From: Frateuria_A yonginensis
GTDB taxonomy: Bacteria > Pseudomonadota > Gammaproteobacteria > Xanthomonadales > Rhodanobacteraceae
Assembly (NCBI RefSeq): GCF_037137055.1
Contig: NZ_JBBBNY010000012.1
Coordinates: 1 to 64,000 of the forward strand
Direction of reading: 5' to 3'
Length of the DNA: 64,000 bases
The position numbers and the translations under genes are program-made. Below the pieces are notes generated by a model. That model was given only the letters and a program-made list of their open reading frames with translations. It was not told the origin of the DNA and ran no database searches. This document shows, in pieces, positions 44,210-52,421 of the stretch (position 1 is the stretch's first letter; every line of letters begins with the position of its first letter).

Positions 44210-44275
44210 CTTGCCTGTGCCCGCCGGCCCTATCATGGCGGCGCCGCGAGGGGCGGCGGGAAGGGGAGGAACACG

Positions 44276-44827
44276 ATGAAGCGCATCCACACGCTGGCGC
44301 TGGCTGGCCTGCTGCTGGCGGGCTGTTCGTCGCAGGATCAGACTGGCGCCGGCCCGACCGCGCCGCAGGCGGCCACCCCGTCCGCGTCCGCGGACACGCC
44401 GCTGGACCTGTGCCAGCTCATGCCCGTGGCCGACGTCGCCGCCCTCCTGCAGGCCAACGGTGCCGATACCGTCACCGAGCAGAAGGCCGGTGCGGGCGGG
44501 ATGTGCGCCTACCTGCACGTGCCGCAGCCGGGCGACTATCGCACCCGGTTGCTGATCGACTTCACCCGCATGCCGTCCGCCGACCAGGCGAAGGCGGCGC
44601 TGGCGGCGCGCCGGCAGGATTTCGCCGATCGCGGTGTGGCCGTCACTCCGGTGCCGGACCTGGGTGACGAGGCTTTCGTCGCCGAGGCCGAGGGCGCCGA
44701 GGGCCTGAAGCTGCGCATCGGGGACTACCAGGGCCAGATCAACCTGCAGGTGGAAGGCCGCCAGCCCGCCACGCTGCGCCCGGCCGTGCTCGCGCTGGGC
44801 AAGCAGGTGACGGCGCGTCTGCACTGA
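44276..44827 (+). CDS. DUF3558-like lipoprotein
   Basis: A 183-residue lipoprotein. The signal MKRIHTLALAGLLLAGCSSQ has a lipobox Cys17. After a Pro/Ala-rich linker it carries a small domain (LCQLMPVADVAALLQ to LALGKQVTARLH) with two Cys and a hydrophobic pattern that I liken to DUF3558/uncharacterised lipoproteins; the family call is tentative. Likely exported to the outer membrane. Confidence 0.55.
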   Translation: MKRIHTLALAGLLLAGCSSQDQTGAGPTAPQAATPSASADTPLDLCQLMPVADVAALLQANGADTVTEQKAGAGGMCAYLHVPQPGDYRTRLLIDFTRMPSADQAKAALAARRQDFADRGVAVTPVPDLGDEAFVAEAEGAEGLKLRIGDYQGQINLQVEGRQPATLRPAVLALGKQVTARLH

Positions 44828-44889
44828 AGGCTGCATCCGTCACGGGGCGCGGCCATAATCGGCCGACCCCCAGCCGGCCGGAGGCCGTC

Positions 44890-45264
44890 ATGAAGTTCCT
44901 GATGATGATCTACGTCGACGACACCCTGCTGCAGGCGCTCCCGGCGGGGGAGTTCGACCGGATGATGCGTGGCTGCCTCGTGCATGCCGACGAGTTGCGC
45001 GCCAGCGGGTGCGTGCTCGACTCGCAGCAGCTGGAACCGCCGTCGACCGCGCGCTCCTTTCGCGTGCGCGGGCAGCACACCACGGTGCTCGACGGGCCGT
45101 TCGCCGAGACCAAGGAATACCTGGCCGGTTTCAACCTCATCGAAGCGGCCGATCTGGAAGAAGCCATGCGCATCGCGCAGGAGTTCCCCTGGGCGCGCAT
45201 CGGCGCCATCGAGTTACGGCCGGTGCGCGACATGGACGTGGTGCGCCGGCGCGTGGGCGCCTGA
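44890..45264 (+). CDS. YciI-like (YCII/DGPF domain) protein
   Basis: A 124-residue protein of the YCII superfamily: MKFLMMIYVDD, the DGPFAETKEYLAGF motif, and EEAMRIAQEFPWARIGAIELRPV. The DGPFAETKE block is diagnostic. These proteins often sit next to ECF sigma-factor genes; no such neighbour is seen here. Function is unclear, though a dehydrochlorinase-like or stress role has been suggested for some members. Confidence 0.85.
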   Translation: MKFLMMIYVDDTLLQALPAGEFDRMMRGCLVHADELRASGCVLDSQQLEPPSTARSFRVRGQHTTVLDGPFAETKEYLAGFNLIEAADLEEAMRIAQEFPWARIGAIELRPVRDMDVVRRRVGA

Positions 45265-45271
45265 AAAAGAG

Positions 45272-45293
45272 GCCGCGCCCCGAGGGGCGCGGC
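45272..45293. terminator. Hairpin after the YciI-like gene
   Basis: A perfect 10-base GC-rich stem (45272-45281 with 45284-45293) directly after the YciI stop. It has no T-tract on the plus side; on the minus side it is followed by CTCTTTTT, so it may also work from that direction. Confidence 0.5.
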
Positions 45294-45564
45294 GAAGGAT
45301 ACCGGGCCACTGCCAAGCGGATCGGTGCCGGCGGCGGAGGGACCGCGACGGCCCGGGCAGGTTAGGCGTCCGCCGTCCCAGATCCTGAGACCGGGCGGTC
45401 CCGTCACCGGCCGTTGGCGTGCGCTTCATGGACCGCGAACGTTTGTCGGCGCCCCCGCCAGGCAAGGCCGTGCCTGCACGCTTCCCGCTCAATCGGCTCA
45501 CACCCCCTAGACGGGCGCCGCGCGCACGATGGCTGGTACTTCCACTGGCCGCAAGGAGTAACTC

Positions 45565-45720
45565 ATGCTGATTACCATCCTGGTCATCCTGGTGATCCTG
45601 GCGCTGCTCGGCCTGCCGACCTGGGGCTACTCGAGTTCGTGGGGCTGGGGCCCGAGCGGTGGCCTTGGCCTGATCATCGTGATCGTCATCGTGCTCTGGC
45701 TGTTGGGCGTCTTCCACTGA
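45565..45720 (+). CDS. DUF3309 small membrane protein (51 residues)
   Basis: A short gene missed by length filters. It encodes two hydrophobic segments (LITILVILVILALLG and LGLIIVIVIVLWLLG) separated by LPTWGYSSSWGWGPSGG, the signature of DUF3309 proteins. Predicted inner-membrane protein of unknown role. AAGGAG lies seven bases before the ATG. About 300 bases upstream hold no gene I can support. Confidence 0.85.
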   Translation: MLITILVILVILALLGLPTWGYSSSWGWGPSGGLGLIIVIVIVLWLLGVFH

Positions 45721-45775
45721 CGCCCGATGCGGCGTGCGTGGGAGAATGGGCAACTTCCACGCACGACCGCATCCC

Positions 45776-46500
45776 ATGCTGCAACTGATCGGCTTCGACG
45801 GCGACGACACCCTCTGGCACAGCGAAGGCTATTACCAGACGGCGAACGCCGAGTTCACCGCCATCCTCGGCCGCTACGTCGACCTGGGCGACCGCGACGT
45901 GCAGGACGCCATGCTGGCGACCGAGCGGCGCAATCTGAAACTGTTCGGCTACGGCGCCAAGGGCATGACGCTGTCGATGGTGGAGACCGCGATCGCGATG
46001 ACGGGGCACGCATCGAGGCGCGCGACATCCACCGCATCGTCGAGCTGGGCAAGACGGTGCTGCAGCACCCGGTGGACCTGCTGCCGGGCATCCGCGCCGC
46101 GGTGGAGGCGGTCGCCGCGCAGCACCGCATCGTGCTGATCACCAAGGGCGACCTGTTCCACCAGGAGCAGAAGGTAACGCGCTCGGGGCTCGCCGACCTG
46201 TTCCACCGCATCGAGATCGTGTCGGAGAAGAACGAGGCCACCTACCGGCGCGTGCTGGGCGAGTTCGCGCTGGCGCCCGCGCAGTTCGCGATGGTCGGCA
46301 ACTCGCTGCGCTCGGACATCGAGCCGGTGCTGGCGATTGGCGGCTGGGGCGTGCACATGCCCTATCACGTGACCTGGGCGCACGAGCTGGAGACCGGCCT
46401 CAGCGGCGAGGAGGACCGTCTGGTCAGCGTGGACGGCCCGGCCGGGATTCCTGCCGCGCTGGCGCGCCTGCGCGAGCGGGCGGCCCGCCTGGCGGCGTAG
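45776..46500 (+). pseudogene. HAD-superfamily hydrolase, frameshifted
   Basis: From ATG 45776: FDGDDTLWHSEGYY carries the HAD motif I (DGDDTLW), then AMLATERRNLKLFGYGAKGM. At about 46003-46006 (ACGGGGCACG) the frame is lost after IAMTG. One extra G would give MTGARIEARDIHRIVELGKTV in the frame that continues to 46500, with VLITKGD, VSEKNEATYRRVL (Lys of motif III) and MVGNSLRSDIEPVLAIGG (motif IV). Together about 241 residues of a phosphatase/phosphoglycolate-like hydrolase. Error or mutation cannot be separated here. Confidence 0.75.
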
Positions 46501-46510
46501 CCGGGGCACG

Positions 46511-46957
46511 ATGGCGGCCGCGACGCCCCGCGTGGTGCTCGACACCAATGTCTGCCTGGACCTGTTCGTGTTCGCCGATCCGCGCGGCGCGGCGCTGGCC
46601 GCCGCGCTGCGCCGGGGCGGGGTCGAGGCGGTGACCTGTCCGGCCTGCCGGGAGGAATGGCAGGCAGTGCTGCACTATCCGCAACTGGGCCTGGAGGCTA
46701 CGGTGCGCGACCGCGCGATGGCGGCCTTCGACCGGCACCTGCACCTGTACGAGCCGCCGGCGAGCCTGCCGCCGCTGCCGCGCTGCACCGATCCGGACGA
46801 CCAGAAGTTCCTGGCGCTCGCCTCGGCCGTGGGCGCGCGCTGGCTGCTCAGCCGCGACGGCGCCCTGTTGCGGCTGGGACGCCGCACGCTACGTACCGCG
46901 GGTTTCGCGGTCCTCACGCCGGAGCAATGGACGCTGGCGTGGAATTCCGCACCGTAA
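46511..46957 (+). CDS. PIN-domain protein (COG1569-type putative toxin)
   Basis: A 148-residue PIN-domain ribonuclease-like protein. Asp11 in RVVLDTNV and the later CTDPDDQKFLALA and WLLSRD supply the usual acidic metal site. It begins ten bases after the HAD gene. COG1569 proteins are often called toxin components, but no antitoxin-like gene is adjacent on either strand, so its role as a toxin is unproved. Confidence 0.8.
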   Translation: MAAATPRVVLDTNVCLDLFVFADPRGAALAAALRRGGVEAVTCPACREEWQAVLHYPQLGLEATVRDRAMAAFDRHLHLYEPPASLPPLPRCTDPDDQKFLALASAVGARWLLSRDGALLRLGRRTLRTAGFAVLTPEQWTLAWNSAP

Positions 46958-46962
46958 TGGCA

Positions 46963-46982
46963 GGAGCGAGCAAGCTCGCTCC
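46963..46982. repeat. REP-like hairpin GAGCGAGC-AA-GCTCGCTC
   Basis: A perfect 9-base inverted repeat with a 2-base centre lies five bases after the PIN-domain stop. The pattern resembles repetitive extragenic palindromes of gammaproteobacteria. I see only one copy in this window, so its repetitive nature is an inference. It could also act as a weak terminator. Confidence 0.45.
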
Positions 46983-47008
46983 ACCGAAGGCCGAAACGCG
47001 AGGCGATC

Positions 47009-47197
47009 ATGCTCACCTCGGCCCACGTGGCCTGCCCCTACTGCGGCGAACCGATCGAGCTGCTGCTCGACGCCTCCGCCGGCGGACAGGACTACATCGA
47101 GGATTGTCCCGTGTGCTGCCGCCCGATCAGCGTGCGCGTGGACCTGGGCGACGACGGCGAAGCGCGGGCCCGGGTGGCGGGCGAGGACGAGGCTTGA
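47009..47197 (+). CDS. CPXCG-motif cysteine-rich protein
   Basis: A 62-residue protein with the CPYCGE motif near the start and DCPVCCRPI later, the four-Cys zinc knuckle of the CPXCG family. Its end is acidic. Start is the ATG at 47009. Function unknown; small zinc-binding proteins of this family are found widely in gammaproteobacteria. Confidence 0.85.
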   Translation: MLTSAHVACPYCGEPIELLLDASAGGQDYIEDCPVCCRPISVRVDLGDDGEARARVAGEDEA

Positions 47198-47212
47198 GCG
47201 GCCCCGCACGCC

Positions 47213-47842
47213 TCACGCGATCGCGATCCCCTGCGCCGCCAGGGCCGCACGCGTGGCCGCGTCGCTCGCCGGCGTCACCGGCCGGGTGAGGTCCCACAGC
47301 AGGTGGGCGCGAAAGCCCAGCGCGCGGGCGTCCTGCGCCGTCCACAGCACGCACACGTCGCGCGCAAGGCCGCAGACGTGCACCTCGTCCACGCCTCGCT
47401 CGCGCAACCAGCCGGCCAGCCCCGTGGATGGGCGCGCGCCGCCGGGACCGTGGTTCTCGCGGAAGGCGCTGTAGGAATCGACCGCCGGATCGGTGCCCTT
47501 GCGCACGATCAGGTCCAGCGGCGTCCAGTCGATCGCCGGGTGCAGCGCGGCGCCTTCGCTGCCGGCCACGCAATGCACCGGCCACAGCGTCTGCGGATGC
47601 CCGTGCAGCTCGATCGGCGTGAAGGGCGCCCGGCCGGCGTGGTTGGCGGCGAAGGAGACGTGCCCGCGCGGGTGCCAGTCCTGCGTGGCGACCACGTGCC
47701 GATAGCGCCGTGCACGCAGCAGCGCGTCGATGCCCGGCACGATGGCGTCGCCCAGGTGGCAGGCCAGCGGGCCGCCGGGCATGAAATCGGGTTGCACGTC
47801 GACCACGATCAGCGCGACGTCGGCGGGAAAGCTCGCATCCAT
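47213..47842 (-). CDS. pncA: Nicotinamidase/pyrazinamidase
   Basis: A 209-residue isochorismatase-fold amidase that hydrolyses nicotinamide to nicotinate in NAD salvage. The catalytic triad is visible: Asp15 in VVDVQPDF, Lys115 in IVRKGTD and Cys164 in GLARDVCVLWTA. The metal site is Asp55/His57 (ATQDWHPRGH). The SYSAFRENHG block is also family-typical. The ATG at 47842 is preferred over one 19 codons upstream. It faces the CPXCG gene and is divergent from a membrane gene. Confidence 0.92.
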   Translation of the reverse strand: MDASFPADVALIVVDVQPDFMPGGPLACHLGDAIVPGIDALLRARRYRHVVATQDWHPRGHVSFAANHAGRAPFTPIELHGHPQTLWPVHCVAGSEGAALHPAIDWTPLDLIVRKGTDPAVDSYSAFRENHGPGGARPSTGLAGWLRERGVDEVHVCGLARDVCVLWTAQDARALGFRAHLLWDLTRPVTPASDAATRAALAAQGIAIA

Positions 47843-47891
47843 CGCCCCAGTGTAGCGGCGGGCGGGCCACCGCACGGCATAATGCCGGCTG

Positions 47892-48278
47892 GTGAGCACG
47901 GCGGACGCGATGCACTACGACCAATCCTGGATGGGCTACGGCTGGGTCGGCGGGCTGCAGGCCGGCCTGATCGCCACCGTGGCGGGCGCGCTGCTGTTCG
48001 CGCTGTTCCGGTGGCGCACCCGCAGCGCCTGGAGCCACGGCGCGCAGATGGCCTGGGCCTACGTGCTGGGCATCGTGCTGGCGGCCAGCGGCGACCTGGC
48101 CGACCTGTTCTATTTCAACTACGCGCGGCTGCAGTCGGTGCAGTTGCTGCGCGTGAAGCTGGCGGAAGTACACGACCCCGACGGGCTCGGCACGCGCGTG
48201 CTGTGCGAACTGCTGGGCGTGGCGGTGGGCATCGGGCTGGCCTGGCTGGCCAGCGAATGGATGGCGCGCCGCCGCTAG
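47892..48278 (+). CDS. Membrane protein, unknown function
   Basis: A protein of about 128 residues read from GTG 47892 with about three hydrophobic segments (LQAGLIATVAGALLFALF, AWAYVLGIVLAASGDLADLFYF, LLGVAVGIGLAWLA). It is divergent from pncA and its end overlaps the oppositely oriented oxidoreductase gene by four bases. The ATG eight codons further in could also serve as start. Confidence 0.5.
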   Translation: MSTADAMHYDQSWMGYGWVGGLQAGLIATVAGALLFALFRWRTRSAWSHGAQMAWAYVLGIVLAASGDLADLFYFNYARLQSVQLLRVKLAEVHDPDGLGTRVLCELLGVAVGIGLAWLASEWMARRR

Positions 48279-49684
48279 GCGTAGCTGGCCGGCGCGAGCT
48301 GGCCGCGCGAGGGCGCCTGCACCGGCTCCAGCATCCGGCTCGCCAGCACGCGCGCGTGCAGGCGGATCTCCGGCATCGCCACGGTTTCCCAGCGCGCGCC
48401 GCGCAGCAGGCTGCCGATGCCGAACAGCCGCGGCCAGGGCCTGCCATCGCGGCACAGCCGTCCGTCCGCCGTGGCCTGGCAGCCGAGCCCCAACGGGTCG
48501 GGCGTGACGTGGCCGTTGGTGACCAACTGGCGCATCAGCGGATGCGCCGTGCTGCGCAAGTCGGTATCCAGGCCTACCGTCTGGATCACCCGGTCGGCCA
48601 GCGGCACCGCCACCGGCGTACCGGCGTGGCGCACCTGCAGTCGCACACGCGCGCCTTCCGCCTGCGCGCCGGCGACGCGGCCGCGGATGCGCTGCAGCCG
48701 TCCGGCCCGCTCCAGCGCCAGCACCTGCTGCTCGACCTGCGGCGGCATGCGGTGGCGGGCGCGCTCCCATGCCCAGCGTGCGTGGCGCAGGAAACGGGCG
48801 CGTTCCGGCAGCGGCAGGGCGTCCCACAGCACCGGGGTCGCCGGGCGCAGGCTGTCGATCACCACACGCCAGTCGTCGCTGGCGGCGATCGCCTCGCGCA
48901 GAAGGCGCAGCCAGCGGCGGATCTCCGGCGCCTCCTGCATGGCTTCCACCAGCGCGCCGCCGTCGTCCTCGGGCACCGTCGACGCCGGCAGGTGCGCGGC
49001 CGGCAGCTGGCCGTGCCGCGAGATCGCGACGAAGCGGGTGTCCGGCCAGCGCTCGGCCAGTTCCAGCAGCACGTCGACCGCGGTCAGCCCCAGGCCGACC
49101 AGCGCGACCTCGCGCGGCGCGTGTTCGGAACGGGCGCCGGCCAGCGCCGCCCATGGGTCGAGCGCGTAGCGGCCGTCGGCGAGCAGTCCCGGATCGACGC
49201 CCGGCAGCGGGCGCACCGGCAGGGCACCGAGCGCGAGCACGGCGGCATCGAAGCGGGTGACCCGCTCCCCCTGCAGCACAGTGACGCCGTCGGGCTCGGG
49301 CACCACGGCGTCGGCGACGAACGGCACCACGTGCACGTCGACGCCGCGCTCGCGCGAGCGCGCCAGCGCCTGCGCGGCTTCGTGCTCGAGGTAGTCGCCG
49401 TACAGCGAGCGGGGCAGGAAGTCCGTGCCGGTCACCTGCGGGTTGCGTTGCTGCGCGAAGTCGAGGAAACCCCGCGGCCGGCGCGAGAACATGCCCATGG
49501 TGGCGGCGCGCACGTTGAGCAGGTGGCGCGGCGAGGACGTGCCGTAGGCAACGCCGCGTCCGAGGCGCTCGGCGCCCCCGGTGTACCAGTCCAGGTGCAG
49601 CGGTGCGCTGGCGCGCTCGACCAGTTCGCTGAGCAGGGCGACGGCGGCGGCGCCACCGCCGATGATGGCGATGCGACGGATCAT
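48275..49684 (-). CDS. FAD/NAD(P)-binding protein (HpyO-like)
   Basis: A 469-residue flavoprotein of the FAD/NAD(P)-binding (NAD_binding_9) type. The N-terminal FAD-binding fingerprint is IAIIGGGAAAVALLSEL; further blocks are VAYGTSSPRHLLNVRA, ALVGLGLTAVDVLLELAERW (second nucleotide motif) and RLFGIGSLLRGARWET near the end. Such proteins pair with short enzymes of sulfur metabolism in several proteobacteria. It follows the cysteine dioxygenase gene by 16 bases and is read with it as an operon. Reaction not known. Confidence 0.75.
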   Translation of the reverse strand: MIRRIAIIGGGAAAVALLSELVERASAPLHLDWYTGGAERLGRGVAYGTSSPRHLLNVRAATMGMFSRRPRGFLDFAQQRNPQVTGTDFLPRSLYGDYLEHEAAQALARSRERGVDVHVVPFVADAVVPEPDGVTVLQGERVTRFDAAVLALGALPVRPLPGVDPGLLADGRYALDPWAALAGARSEHAPREVALVGLGLTAVDVLLELAERWPDTRFVAISRHGQLPAAHLPASTVPEDDGGALVEAMQEAPEIRRWLRLLREAIAASDDWRVVIDSLRPATPVLWDALPLPERARFLRHARWAWERARHRMPPQVEQQVLALERAGRLQRIRGRVAGAQAEGARVRLQVRHAGTPVAVPLADRVIQTVGLDTDLRSTAHPLMRQLVTNGHVTPDPLGLGCQATADGRLCRDGRPWPRLFGIGSLLRGARWETVAMPEIRLHARVLASRMLEPVQAPSRGQLAPASYA

Positions 49685-49700
49685 GGCAGCTCCCCGGTAC

Positions 49701-50270
49701 TCAGCCCTGCAGCGGCCCGGCCACCAGCTGACGCGGCGGCACGCGCCGCGGTGCCGCCGCGGACGGGGCATAGGCCAGGCTCGTCGGCGCGCCACCGAAC
49801 AGGTGCAGGCTGAGCGCCACCTCGCGACGCGACAGGTTGCGGCAGCGGTGCATCCGTGCCTCGTTCGCGTCGAACCACAGGGCGTCGCCCGGGCCGAGCC
49901 AGTGGCGTCCTTGCGCCTGTGGCGCGCCACCGTCGGGGGGCCGGCGCCAGGTGTCGATCTCCAGCGCTCCGTGCAGAGGAATCTCCAGCCCCCAGCAGGC
50001 ACCGTGATCGTGCAGCGCGGAGGCATGGTTCGCCGGCCAGGCGATCAGCAGCAGTTGCAGGCCGCTCGCGCTGCCGGTGCGCAGCGCACGGATCAGCGGC
50101 GTCGCGGAACCGGCACGCACGCGTGCGGCCAGCGCGCCGAGCCCGTCGGCATGGCTGCGCACGGCGCTGCCCAGTTCCCGCGCGAGGGTGGCCAGGTCGG
50201 GATGCTCGCCGCGGCAGTGCGCCAGCGCGATACGCCGCAGCACCTTCAGGCTTTGCCGGTGATTGGCCAT
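49701..50270 (-). CDS. Cysteine dioxygenase family protein
   Basis: A 189-residue cupin. The iron ligands are in the first cupin motif, HDHGACWGLEI (His87 and His89), and the second is likely His141 in ARMHRCRNLS. Cysteine dioxygenases oxidise cysteine to cysteine sulfinate with Fe(II). The start at 50270 gives MANHRQSLKVLRR. The FAD-binding protein follows directly, a pairing that suggests a joint role in thiol or sulfinate oxidation, though this is inferred. Confidence 0.8.
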   Translation of the reverse strand: MANHRQSLKVLRRIALAHCRGEHPDLATLARELGSAVRSHADGLGALAARVRAGSATPLIRALRTGSASGLQLLLIAWPANHASALHDHGACWGLEIPLHGALEIDTWRRPPDGGAPQAQGRHWLGPGDALWFDANEARMHRCRNLSRREVALSLHLFGGAPTSLAYAPSAAAPRRVPPRQLVAGPLQG

Positions 50271-50288
50271 GCATGAACCCGTACGAAG

Positions 50289-50318
50289 AACGGCGCCCAG
50301 TGGAGCATGGGCGCCGTT
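50289..50318. terminator. Hairpin between tonB and the cysteine dioxygenase gene
   Basis: A perfect 11-base stem (50289-50299 with 50308-50318) and an 8-base loop separates the two minus-strand genes. On the minus strand it is followed by TTCTTC, so it probably ends the tonB-like transcript. Confidence 0.65.
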
Positions 50319-50359
50319 AAGCACTCGTAACCCGTCGCCGGGCGATGCTGGCGGGCTCG

Positions 50360-51034
50360 CTACAGCTTCTGCAGTTCGAAGCTGACCGGGATGCGCGCCC
50401 AGGCGCGTACCGCGTGGCCGCCCACGCTGGCGGGCTGGAAGCGCCAGCCGGCGAGGACCTGTTCGCGGGCGCTGCGATCGAGCAGGCCGTAGCCGCTGCT
50501 TCGCTCGACGACCGCCTCGACCGGCCGGCCTTGCTCGTCGACCAGCACGCGCAGCAACACGGTGCCGTGCATGTGCCGGCGGACCGCCTCCGGCGGGAAG
50601 CGCAGCGGCGCGGTGCGATAGGCGAGGCTGGCCTCGACCGGGACCGGCGAAACGACTGACGTGACCGGCGTCGCGTCCGGGACGAGCGTCGGTGTGGGGA
50701 CCTGCACCGGTGGCGCCGCCTCGCGGCCCTCGTCGCTCGGGCGCTCGACCCGGGCCGGCGTCGGCGTCGGTACCGCCTGGCTGTGCCGGGGCAGCGGCGT
50801 GACCGCCGGTGGCGGAGGCGGCGGCAGGGGCTGTGCCTCGGGCGGCACGAAGCGCGCCGTGATGGGCGCGGTGGCGACCAGACGCGGCATGGGCATCGGT
50901 GGCAGCGGCCGCGTGGCGGCCAGGAACACGGTGAGGTTGACGGCGATGGCCGCGCTCAGGGCGGCGATGCGGACGCGGTCGGGGTGAACCGCGTGGGCGT
51001 GGGCACGGGATGAAGCCAGGGCTGCGGACGACAT
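50360..51034 (-). CDS. tonB: TonB-family energy transducer
   Basis: A 224-residue protein with a short cytoplasmic start, a membrane anchor (IAALSAAIAVNLTVFLAA near residues 23-40), a Pro-rich spacer (residues about 55-115) and a C-terminal TonB domain (residues about 138-224; FPPEAVRRHMHGTVLLRVLVD, GRPVEAVVERSSGYGLLD, WRFQPASVGG). It would couple the proton motive force to outer-membrane receptors. No ExbB/ExbD genes are close by. Regulation may involve iron, but no Fur box was identified. Confidence 0.85.
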   Translation of the reverse strand: MSSAALASSRAHAHAVHPDRVRIAALSAAIAVNLTVFLAATRPLPPMPMPRLVATAPITARFVPPEAQPLPPPPPPAVTPLPRHSQAVPTPTPARVERPSDEGREAAPPVQVPTPTLVPDATPVTSVVSPVPVEASLAYRTAPLRFPPEAVRRHMHGTVLLRVLVDEQGRPVEAVVERSSGYGLLDRSAREQVLAGWRFQPASVGGHAVRAWARIPVSFELQKL

Positions 51035-51220
51035 GAGCGATCCTCCTGACGGTGCTTGCGATGTGGCGCGGGCCCGCTGCAGGCGCAGAGGGAATCGGGC
51101 CGGCGCGGCTCCAGCCTAGGCCTGACCGCCCCAGCCACGCAAGCGCGCGCCGGCTCCCACCCGCGGCGCTTCTTGCCGCACAATCGGCGCGCGCGGCCAC
51201 GGGGGCCGTGGAGGGAAGTC

Positions 51221-51661
51221 ATGAAGACCTGGAACTACATGGGTGCCGTGGCGCTGCTGCTCGGCGGGCTGGCGATGGCGCCGGGCGCGGCGCGGGCCGG
51301 CGAGATCTCCTGCAAGATGACCTTCTCGCTGTCCGGCTGGTCGGTGTTCTACAAGACCGCCAGCGGCAGCGGTACGGTCCATTGCAGCAACGGCCAGAGC
51401 ATGCACGTGAAGCTGCGCGCCAAGGGCGGCGGCCTGACCTTCGGCAAGACCCGGATCGACAACGGCATCGGCAAGTTCACCGGCGTGTACGACATCCACG
51501 AGGTGCTCGGCCACTACGCCAATGCCGAAGCGCATGCGGGTGCGGTGAAGTCGGCCGGTGCGCAGGCGCTGACCAAGGGCAACGTGGGCCTGGCCCTCAG
51601 CGGCAAGGGCGAGGGCTGGAACCTGGGCGTGTCCTTCGGTGCCTTCATCATCGAGCAGTGA
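51221..51661 (+). CDS. Secreted conserved hypothetical protein
   Basis: A 146-residue protein with a signal peptide (MKTWNYMGAVALLLGGLAMAPGAARA). The mature chain (begins GEISCKMTFSLSGWSVFY) is Gly-rich and strand-rich, with two Cys about 24 residues apart, and resembles an exported family of unknown function found in several proteobacteria. A GGAGGGAAG site precedes the ATG at 51221, which fixes the start. Confidence 0.65.
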   Translation: MKTWNYMGAVALLLGGLAMAPGAARAGEISCKMTFSLSGWSVFYKTASGSGTVHCSNGQSMHVKLRAKGGGLTFGKTRIDNGIGKFTGVYDIHEVLGHYANAEAHAGAVKSAGAQALTKGNVGLALSGKGEGWNLGVSFGAFIIEQ

Positions 51662-51746
51662 ACGGGCGTCTGGACGTCCATCGCGAAACCAGTACGCGCG
51701 GGTATGGTAGGGTGCTTCTCCGGCCGACCGTCCAGGAGCTCCCGCC

Positions 51747-52421
51747 ATGCCCGCGCCTTCCGGCCTCATTCCGCCGCGTTACCGCTCCGGCGACGACCTC
51801 GCCAGCACGCTGATCCACGCGGTCGGCATCGTGCTCAGCATCGCCGGGCTGGCGACGCTGGTCGCGGTCGCGGCCTCGCGGGGCGATGCGCGCGCCGTGG
51901 TGGCCAGCGCCGTGTTCGGCACCACGCTGATCCTGCTGTACACCGCCTCCACGCTTTACCACGCCATCCCCGGGGCGCTGCCGCGGCGGGTGCTGCGCAC
52001 GCTCGACCACATCGCGATCTTCCTGCTGATCGCCGGCACCTATACCCCGTTCACGCTGATCGTGCTGCCGGGCGCGTGGGGCTGGGGACTGTTCGGCACC
52101 ATCTGGGCACTGGCCCTCGCCGGCAGCGCACTGGAGCTGGGCCTGCTGCGCCGGGTGCGCTCGCGCGCGCCGGCGGTGACCATCTACGTGGCGATGGGCT
52201 GGGTGGCGCTGGCGGCCTTCGAGCCGCTGCGGGCGCACCTGGCGTCCGGCGGCCTGGCGCTGCTGATCGCCGGCGGCGCCACCTACACGCTGGGCGTGCC
52301 GTTCTACCTGTGCCGGCGGTTGCCGTTCCATCACGCGGTATGGCACGGCTTCGTGCTGGCCGGCAGCGTGCTGCACTACCTGGCCGTGCTGCTGTACGTG
52401 ATTCCGGACGGGCAGGCGTGA
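51747..52421 (+). CDS. Hemolysin III family membrane protein
   Basis: A 224-residue, seven-helix protein of the hemolysin III/adiponectin-receptor-like (YqfA) family. The STLIHAVGIVLSIAGL, TASTLYHAIPG, LDHIAIFLLIAGTYTPF and FHHAVWHGFVLAGSVLHYLAV blocks hold the conserved His and Asp residues of the predicted metal site. The common name overstates toxicity; most relatives are membrane hydrolase-like proteins. Its TGA overlaps the GTG of the TfoX-like gene by three bases, indicating co-translation. Confidence 0.85.
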   Translation: MPAPSGLIPPRYRSGDDLASTLIHAVGIVLSIAGLATLVAVAASRGDARAVVASAVFGTTLILLYTASTLYHAIPGALPRRVLRTLDHIAIFLLIAGTYTPFTLIVLPGAWGWGLFGTIWALALAGSALELGLLRRVRSRAPAVTIYVAMGWVALAAFEPLRAHLASGGLALLIAGGATYTLGVPFYLCRRLPFHHAVWHGFVLAGSVLHYLAVLLYVIPDGQA

